Shown here: positions 58,652 to 64,000 of the stretch, in pieces | Numbering within the stretch: position 1 is the stretch's first letter | Layout: each line of letters starts with the position of its first letter | From: Kastovskya adunca ATA6-11-RM4 | Lineage (GTDB): Bacteria; Cyanobacteriota; Cyanobacteriia; Cyanobacteriales; Coleofasciculaceae | Direction of reading: 5' to 3' | DNA: 64,000 nucleotides | Assembly: GCA_019359445.1 (NCBI GenBank) | Contig: JAHHHJ010000011.1 | Location: 62,001 to 126,000, forward strand | The notes under the pieces: model-generated | What the model was told of the DNA's origin: nothing | Databases searched by the model: none | The model's input: the letters and a program-made list of their open reading frames with translations, nothing else | Program-made: the position numbers and the translations under genes

Positions 58652-61327
58652 GTGCCTAAAGCCACTGTACCAGCAGCAAAAAACCAACTCTCCTTGACTC
58701 AAAACGTCCGTAAAACTGTCCTAGAAAACGGGCTGACTGTCCTCACTAAAGAAGTACATACCGCCCCTGTGGTGAGCGTACAAGTTTGGTACAAGGTCGG
58801 CTCCCGTGACGAACCTCCTGGCTTAAACGGCATCTCGCACCAGCTTGAACACTTGATGTTCAAAGGCACTAAAACTCGCCCCATTCAGTTTGGTCGCCTA
58901 CTGAGTGCCTTAGGTAGTGACTTTAATGCTTTTACCAGCTATGACAAAACCACCTATTTTGCAACAGCAGAGCGAAGCAAATTAGAGGCACTGCTGACTT
59001 TAGAAGCCGACCGGATGCAAAATGCCCTGATTAACGCGGCGGCGTTAGCCAGTGAGAAACGAGTTGTAATCTCGGAGTTGCAGGGCGATGAAAATTATCC
59101 GGAATACCGCTTGGATCGTCTAGTGATGCGGGCGACCTTTCCCAATAGTGCCTATGGTTTACCTATTGGCGGGACTAAGGCAGAGGTGGAGCGCTTTACC
59201 GTTGAACAACTTAAAAATTACTACCACACCTACTACAGCCCAGATAATGCCACGCTGGTGATTGTGGGCGACTTCCAAACGGACGCAGTACTCGCAGCGG
59301 TTAAAGATCGTTTTGGTAACATTCCTAAAACTCAGGCATCCACAGAGGATCGCCAACCCGTCACTAGCCAGCCTATTCTCAACAAAGAATCTGTAGTTTT
59401 GCGAGAGACCGGGAGTGCGTCTCTATTGGAGGTGGTGTATCCTCTGCCGGATATCAACCATCCTGATGTGGCGGCGCTGGATGTGATGGATTACATCTTG
59501 ACCTCAGGGCGCAGTTGTAGAATTTATCAAACGTTGGTGGAGTCGGGACTGGCGAGTAATGCCAGTGGGTATGCTCTCAACTTAGTTGCAGCCGGATGGT
59601 ATGGCTTTGATGTCACGGCATCTCCCGGTCAAGACTTGAAGAAGATTGAACGGATACTACAACAAGCGATCGCACAATTACAAAACCAAGGCGTGACCCC
59701 TGAAGAACTCAAACGGGCGAAAACCCAGTTACAAGCTGATGCGATTTTAGAGAGTCGGGATGTCACCAGTCAGGCTTACCAGCTAGGTGATAACCAGACT
59801 ATTTCGGGTGACTATCGCTTCACTGACCGCTATTTAGCGGCGATCGCTCAAGTTAGTGCCCAGGATGTGCAGCGTGTAGCGAAGGAATACCTGAAGCCAG
59901 AATATCGTACGGTTGGCTTCTTTGAGCCGACAACGATTACAGAGGAAGAAAGTAGTGCTGATAGCAATTTTCGCCAAACAATAGAAGACTTTAGCCCTGA
60001 CGAACCTGTAGATCCAGCGGAAGTTGCTCAATATTTACCTGCTGTCGCCCAAGGAGCTGCCCCCAGTACGCAACCGTTACCGGAAGAATTTACACTGAAA
60101 AACGGTCTGCGCGTGTTGCTTTTGATCGATCGCAGTACTCCGACTGTCTCCCTCAGTGGTTACCTGCAAGCAGGTTCCGCCTTTGACCCAATACAGCAAG
60201 CGGGTTTAGCCCATCTCACGGCAGAAAACCTGATGAACGGCACCCAAACCAAAGATGCCTTAACTCTGGCGAAAATATTAGAGGATCGGGGCGCTAGTTT
60301 GGGTTTCTATCCCGTTCGTGAAGGGACTTACTTTGGGGGGAGTAGTTTGTCTGGGGATCTACCAATCCTGGTGCAGACGGTGAGCGATGTCCTGCAACAG
60401 GCTATCTTCCCCCCCGATCAGTTAGAACTGAGCCGTCAGCGGGTGTTAAGCGATTTGCAAGTGGCACTGGATGACCCGGATTACTTGGCGCAAACCACCT
60501 TTAGGCAGAGCATTTACCTGAAAAATCATCCTTTTTCCTCTTTCCCTACCCTAGAAAGCCTCAAACGCATCACCCGTAACGATATCCTGCGCTTTTACCA
60601 GGAACAGTACCGTCCTGACACGATGATTTTGACTCTGATGGGTGATTTTGATGCCCAACAAGTGCGATCGCTTCTAGAAGGTGAGTTTGAAAACTGGCAG
60701 GTAAAGGGTAAGCCGCCAACGCTGAACTTTCCCCCCGTAGCGTTACCGGAAAAAATCGTCCGGCTCAATCCCGTCTTACCGAACAAATCGCAATCTGTAA
60801 CTTATATGGGTTCAACCGCGATCGCTCGTCAAGACCCCCGTTACTACCCTGCTATTGTTCTGAATCAGATTCTAGGCGGAGACACCTTATCCAGCCGCTT
60901 AGGAACTGAAATTCGCGATCGCCAAGGGTTAACCTACGGCATTACCAGCGATTTTCAAGCCGGGATTAATGGGGGTTCCTTTGCGATTGGGATGCAGACA
61001 TCCCCTGAAGATACGCAAAACGCGATCGCTGCCACCCTTGCTCTACTCAAACAAATTCAACAAGAGGGAGTCACCCGCAGTGAAGTGAATGCTGCCAAGC
61101 AGTTTCTGACTAACCAATACCCTGTCTCTCTCGCCAATCCCGATAATTTAGCGGGGACAATTCTGGAAAATGCCGTGTATAAGTTAGACCGCAGCGAACT
61201 GCGAGAGTACATCAGCAAAGTCAATACAGTCACCTTAGAACAGGTAAATCAGGCAGCGAAGGAATTACTTCATCCCGATCATCTAGTCATCGTCACCGCT
61301 GGTTCGGCTGTACCCGCTACCCCTTAA
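58652..61327 (+). CDS. M16-family zinc peptidase (two halves fused)
   Basis: An 891-residue pitrilysin-type peptidase. The N-terminal half has the inverted zinc motif His63-x-x-Glu66-His67 (HQLEHLMFKGT) and is active-looking. The C-terminal half (about residue 470 onward) repeats the fold without the motif (AHLTAENLMNGT), as in M16B proteins that form a closed chamber. The GTG at 58652 is the first possible start in this frame, but a signal peptide in another frame just upstream indicates that the true gene is longer and frameshifted. The enzyme is probably periplasmic. Confidence 0.9.
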   Translation: MPKATVPAAKNQLSLTQNVRKTVLENGLTVLTKEVHTAPVVSVQVWYKVGSRDEPPGLNGISHQLEHLMFKGTKTRPIQFGRLLSALGSDFNAFTSYDKTTYFATAERSKLEALLTLEADRMQNALINAAALASEKRVVISELQGDENYPEYRLDRLVMRATFPNSAYGLPIGGTKAEVERFTVEQLKNYYHTYYSPDNATLVIVGDFQTDAVLAAVKDRFGNIPKTQASTEDRQPVTSQPILNKESVVLRETGSASLLEVVYPLPDINHPDVAALDVMDYILTSGRSCRIYQTLVESGLASNASGYALNLVAAGWYGFDVTASPGQDLKKIERILQQAIAQLQNQGVTPEELKRAKTQLQADAILESRDVTSQAYQLGDNQTISGDYRFTDRYLAAIAQVSAQDVQRVAKEYLKPEYRTVGFFEPTTITEEESSADSNFRQTIEDFSPDEPVDPAEVAQYLPAVAQGAAPSTQPLPEEFTLKNGLRVLLLIDRSTPTVSLSGYLQAGSAFDPIQQAGLAHLTAENLMNGTQTKDALTLAKILEDRGASLGFYPVREGTYFGGSSLSGDLPILVQTVSDVLQQAIFPPDQLELSRQRVLSDLQVALDDPDYLAQTTFRQSIYLKNHPFSSFPTLESLKRITRNDILRFYQEQYRPDTMILTLMGDFDAQQVRSLLEGEFENWQVKGKPPTLNFPPVALPEKIVRLNPVLPNKSQSVTYMGSTAIARQDPRYYPAIVLNQILGGDTLSSRLGTEIRDRQGLTYGITSDFQAGINGGSFAIGMQTSPEDTQNAIAATLALLKQIQQEGVTRSEVNAAKQFLTNQYPVSLANPDNLAGTILENAVYKLDRSELREYISKVNTVTLEQVNQAAKELLHPDHLVIVTAGSAVPATP

Positions 61328-61507
61328 ATCAGACCCTTAAGCGCAGTCAACCCATAGGTGAGGACACCCTTGATTTCCCAAAGCAAGCTTGCTGGTTAAA
61401 TCTTAAACTCACCGACTTTGTGAGCAAAATTAACTGGGATAGGCGGATTTCCGTCTTCCCAGCTACACTGTTCGCGCTTCCCTTTCGCGGCGGCTAACTT
61501 TATGCAG

Positions 61508-62380
61508 CTAAGAACGGCTAGCTCTCGCTGCTTTTTGCGCCGCTTCACTATTTTGGCGATAAAGCACCATGCGGTTTTGAGCCGTCTTATATCGCCCTGC
61601 TGGGTCATTGGGGGGTACGGCTCCCATTAAGTCAGACGCTCGTTGCCACGTAGCGGCTAATTCTAACCACTGAGCCGGGGTATTAGCGGTTTGTCCCGCT
61701 ACGGCGGCTTGCTCTGCTAGTCGCACGGCTTCAACAAAAGGGTCAGGGGTAGGAGAGGGGGAAACGGCTGGGGAGGGGGAAGCGATCGCCTCAACAGTAG
61801 AAGTTGAAACCTCTGTCTGTCCTTGACGGCGGAGTCTTAGCCCTAGCTGGCTATACAGTAGCCAAGCGACAAGTAAAATCGCCACACTTATGCCTGCACC
61901 ACCCGCAATCCCTTGCCAGAAAGTGCGTTTACCCCGCAGGGAAGTGGAGGCAACTTTAGGAAGGGCTGGCTTTTTTTTCGGGGCTGTGAGGCGACGCTTC
62001 CTCTCCTCGGTACGCCGCTTGAAGAAGTTTGGTTTTGCCAGTGTAATTTCTTCTGACCACAGCAGTTGAGTTTCCGGATCGCGGTTAATTTCTTCTAACC
62101 ACAGTAACTGTTGTTCGCGCACGATCCGGCTGTTAATTCGGACACGCCGAATATTACGCGGGGCAATTTCTTCTAAGTTCTGCCGAACTTTCGCTACCAA
62201 TGTTGATTGCTCTAGTTGCTCTGGTTTTGCTGCCTCACATAGAAGCTGGAGAACACCCTCGGCGAAAACGGCTCGCGTTCTCACGTTGTCTTCTGCCAAG
62301 CGCTCATTCAAGATTTGGATAATCGCCGCTACACTCCCTTGGCGAGCTTGAAGCGCGATGTCATCGATTGGATCTACCAT
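61508..62380 (-). CDS. Hypothetical one-helix membrane protein, cyanobacterial
   Basis: A 290-residue protein with a helical cytoplasmic-type N-terminal domain (DDIALQARQGSVAAIIQILN), a basic linker, one membrane helix (GIAGGAGISVAILLVAWLL, about residues 158-176), a Ser/Pro-rich stretch and a short helical C-terminal domain (WLELAATWQRASDLMGAVPP) that would be outside. I recognise the architecture as common in cyanobacteria but no function is known. Confidence 0.75.
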   Translation of the reverse strand: MVDPIDDIALQARQGSVAAIIQILNERLAEDNVRTRAVFAEGVLQLLCEAAKPEQLEQSTLVAKVRQNLEEIAPRNIRRVRINSRIVREQQLLWLEEINRDPETQLLWSEEITLAKPNFFKRRTEERKRRLTAPKKKPALPKVASTSLRGKRTFWQGIAGGAGISVAILLVAWLLYSQLGLRLRRQGQTEVSTSTVEAIASPSPAVSPSPTPDPFVEAVRLAEQAAVAGQTANTPAQWLELAATWQRASDLMGAVPPNDPAGRYKTAQNRMVLYRQNSEAAQKAARASRS

Positions 62381-62520
62381 TTATTGTTTAGGTCGCGAAT
62401 TGGTAGTTAGCCCTGGCTTTTTTAATTAAGAGTATACAAGTTTAGCGCGATCGCTCTTTAATGAGAGCAACGCTACTAGTTAACTCCTATTGAGCTATGG
62501 CAGCAGCAGCCCCACGCTCT

Positions 62521-62573
62521 ACCCGCTTCGGGTGAACGCCCTTGAAGAATGCCAGTGAGTTGACGACACTCAC
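62521..62573. other. Pair of small hairpins upstream of the CopG/TnpB unit
   Basis: ACCCG-CTT-CGGGT (62521-62533) and GTGAGT-TGACGAC-ACTCAC (62555-62573). They lie beyond the CopG-like gene and may mark the left end of the IS605-type element, whose ends are normally folded single strands. The sequence 62381-62622 contains no gene. Confidence 0.3.
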
Positions 62574-62622
62574 CTGACCAATGCCGTAGGCGTTGTAAGG
62601 TGAGATTGAGCAAACGAGCAAC

Positions 62623-62775
62623 TTACTTGTCGGATTGACCAACGATTTTTCGCTTGAGTCCCCTCACTAACTCTCTGATCACATCGGTCTGGGTTCTGCC
62701 CGATTGCTGACAGTAGCGTTTAAGTAATTCCATTTCTGACTCTTCAATTCTAATATTTAGTATCGTTTTAGGCAT
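62623..62775 (-). CDS. CopG-like ribbon-helix-helix protein
   Basis: A 50-residue protein (MPKTILNIRIEESEMELLKR, then YCQQSGRTQTDVIRELVRGL) with the ribbon-helix-helix layout: a short N-terminal strand TILNIRI and two helices separated by a turn at SGRTQ. It should bind DNA as a dimer. It starts 34 bases from the divergent tnpB gene and could repress it. It is shorter than many gene-calling cut-offs. Confidence 0.75.
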   Translation of the reverse strand: MPKTILNIRIEESEMELLKRYCQQSGRTQTDVIRELVRGLKRKIVGQSDK

Positions 62776-62809
62776 GATTATGTAGTGGATATTGCACTAC
62801 AGTAATAGC

Positions 62810-64000
62810 ATGAGAACCTCTTACCAGTATCGACTGCGATTGACAAAACAACAGCAAGCCACAATTGAGCACTGGCTTGAACTCTGCCGCCGTCAATACA
62901 ACTATCGGTTAGCCGAGCGATTCAACTGGTACGAGCAAAATCGTTGCGATGTCAATGCCTGTCCACTCGTCTGCCATCTGCCAGAGCTGAAAGCTCGTCC
63001 TGACTTCTATTGTCAGAAACGGGATCTGGTGAACTCGAAAAAGCTGTTTCCTGAATATAAAGAGCTTCCTTCCCATACCCTGCAAGATGTGATTGCACGA
63101 GTGGAGAAGGCGTTCGACCGATGGCTGAGCGGTGATAGCAATGGAAGGCGAAGCGGTAAACCTCGATTCAAGGGTCAAGGGCGATTCCGTTCCCTGGCAT
63201 TTCCTGATCCGGTCAAACCAGAACATATCAACGGGCGGTTCATCCAGCTTCCGAAAATTGGCAAACTCAAGATGATTCTGCACCGTCCGATGCCGGATGG
63301 ATTCCCGGTGAAAACGGCGGCAATTATCAAGAAGGTGGATGGCTATTACATCACGCTGTCCCTGCAAGATTCGTCTGTACCCGTACTCATGCCTGATGTT
63401 CCAACACGGGAAAATACCATCGGGATTGACATGGGACTTAAGGCGTTTCTGGTAGACGATTCGGGGAGAGACGAGCCAATCCCCCAACACTACCGGAAAG
63501 CAGAGAAACGGCTGAAACGATTGCAGCGTTCACTGTCTCGCCAAAAGAGAGGTTCTAGCCGTCGCCAAAAAGCGATTAAGCGAGTCTCTAAGGCGCATCT
63601 GAAAGTATCAAATCAGCGCCAAGACTTTCACTATAAAACCGCGAAAAAGCTTTTATCTCAAGGGAAACACGTCGCACATGAAAAGCTGAATATCAAAGGG
63701 CTTGCTAAATCGAAACTAGCAAAATCGGTAAACGATGCTGGATGGGGTCAATTCCTGGCAATTCTCTCAGTCAAGGCTGAAAGAGCTGGATTGATGACAA
63801 TTGCAGTAAATCCCAGCGGCACAACTCAGAACTGCTCTGGATGCGGTACGAAAGTCCCGAAAACACTTGCAGACAGACTTCACGCCTGTTCTCAATGCGG
63901 GTTAACGATTGACCGCGACCACAACGCAGCTATCAATATTAAGCACTTGGCGGTAGGGCATTCCGTCAATAAAGCTCAGGAAACGCCCGATGGGATACCA
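62810..64000 (+). CDS. tnpB: TnpB RNA-guided nuclease, 3' end outside window
   Basis: The frame is open from ATG 62810 to the window edge (397 codons). TnpB proteins are RNA-guided DNA nucleases, ancestral to Cas12. The RuvC-like acids are present: Asp207 in IGIDMGLK, Glu291 in AHEKLNIKGL, and the DRDHNAA motif at 368-374. The zinc ribbon is complete (CSGCG and CSQCG). The N-terminal region (SYQYRLRLTKQQQ) fits the family. All catalytic residues are intact, so it should be active, with its omega RNA expected around the gene 3' end outside the window. Confidence 0.92.
   Translation, partial: MRTSYQYRLRLTKQQQATIEHWLELCRRQYNYRLAERFNWYEQNRCDVNACPLVCHLPELKARPDFYCQKRDLVNSKKLFPEYKELPSHTLQDVIARVEKAFDRWLSGDSNGRRSGKPRFKGQGRFRSLAFPDPVKPEHINGRFIQLPKIGKLKMILHRPMPDGFPVKTAAIIKKVDGYYITLSLQDSSVPVLMPDVPTRENTIGIDMGLKAFLVDDSGRDEPIPQHYRKAEKRLKRLQRSLSRQKRGSSRRQKAIKRVSKAHLKVSNQRQDFHYKTAKKLLSQGKHVAHEKLNIKGLAKSKLAKSVNDAGWGQFLAILSVKAERAGLMTIAVNPSGTTQNCSGCGTKVPKTLADRLHACSQCGLTIDRDHNAAINIKHLAVGHSVNKAQETPDGIP

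Larger units (their letters stand above)
62623..64000 (+). mobile_element. IS200/IS605-group element with TnpB, right end outside window
   Basis: A CopG-like gene and a tnpB gene in divergent orientation, without a tnpA transposase on the visible side. This is the IS1341-like arrangement, in which the element depends on a TnpA supplied in trans. The right end and any guide RNA region lie past 64000. The left boundary is not resolved. Confidence 0.7.

Noticed and set aside
61396-61608. 70-residue minus-strand frame below the one-helix protein
   Set aside because: It overlaps the C-terminus of the 290-residue gene in another frame and has no start signal.
62909-63490. 193-residue minus-strand frame at the right end
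   Set aside because: It is the complement of the tnpB coding sequence, which carries all the TnpB motifs.

Overview
The window is a stretch of cyanobacterial chromosome. The evidence is the split RNA polymerase gene order rpoB-rpoC1-rpoC2, a set of photosynthesis genes (light-dependent protochlorophyllide reductase, Ycf37, PsbY, Raf1, a fibrillin-like protein, phylloquinone methyltransferase), a cyanobacteriochrome-type sensor kinase, and very frequent HIP1 octamers (GCGATCGC). Large multidomain signalling proteins, many short tandem repeats and miniature palindromic elements suggest a large-genome, probably filamentous cyanobacterium. The genus cannot be fixed from the sequence alone.

Layout. 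1-8.9 kb: rpoB (5' end outside the window), rpoC1 and rpoC2; both spacers carry a related hairpin, and a third sits at the 3' end. 9-16 kb: a periplasmic HtrA-type protease, an InrS-like nickel-sensor repressor, pyruvate kinase with a long structured leader, and a type II NADH dehydrogenase-like flavoprotein. 16-21 kb: a tightly packed set of membrane Ser/Thr kinase, MHYT histidine kinase and membrane GTPase. 21-24 kb (minus strand): por and a membrane diguanylate cyclase. 24-26.4 kb: an accessory pocket with a Uma2 nuclease, an unknown small gene and an AbiTii-like/helix-hairpin-helix protein. 26.5-33.5 kb: a second GTPase, ycf37, a periplasmic solute-binding protein, rplT/rpmI and a UvrD-like helicase. 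33.5-37.5 kb: a tandem duplication of a membrane glycosyltransferase gene.

37.5-41.2 kb is another accessory segment, bracketed by two direct copies of a miniature repeat. It holds DUF2891, a GFA-type protein, a truncated methyltransferase, a DUF6883-DUF4926 pair followed by an integron attC-like site and a duplicated gene scrap, and a Mo-nitrogenase C-terminal-domain protein. 41.2-51.2 kb is core-like: raf1, a response regulator, menG/ubiE, DUF445, clpC, a SAM hydrolase-like gene and a fibrillin-like gene. 51.4-52 kb holds a small conserved gene and a structured, terminator-ended non-coding stretch. 52.4-56.1 kb encodes a 1243-residue histidine kinase with a two-cysteine (DXCF) cyanobacteriochrome GAF domain. 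Then come psbY (39 aa), a gamma carbonic anhydrase-like gene, a zinc-motif cyanobacterial protein, a VOC protein, an M16 peptidase whose signal peptide lies in another frame, and a one-helix membrane protein. The right edge holds a CopG-like gene diverging from a TnpB gene that runs off the window.

Most promising for follow-up: the two-cysteine photosensor kinase, the AbiTii-HhH protein and its neighbours, the attC-like site with the DUF6883/DUF4926 pair, the candidate small RNA near 51.9 kb, and the repeated hairpins of the rpo operon.
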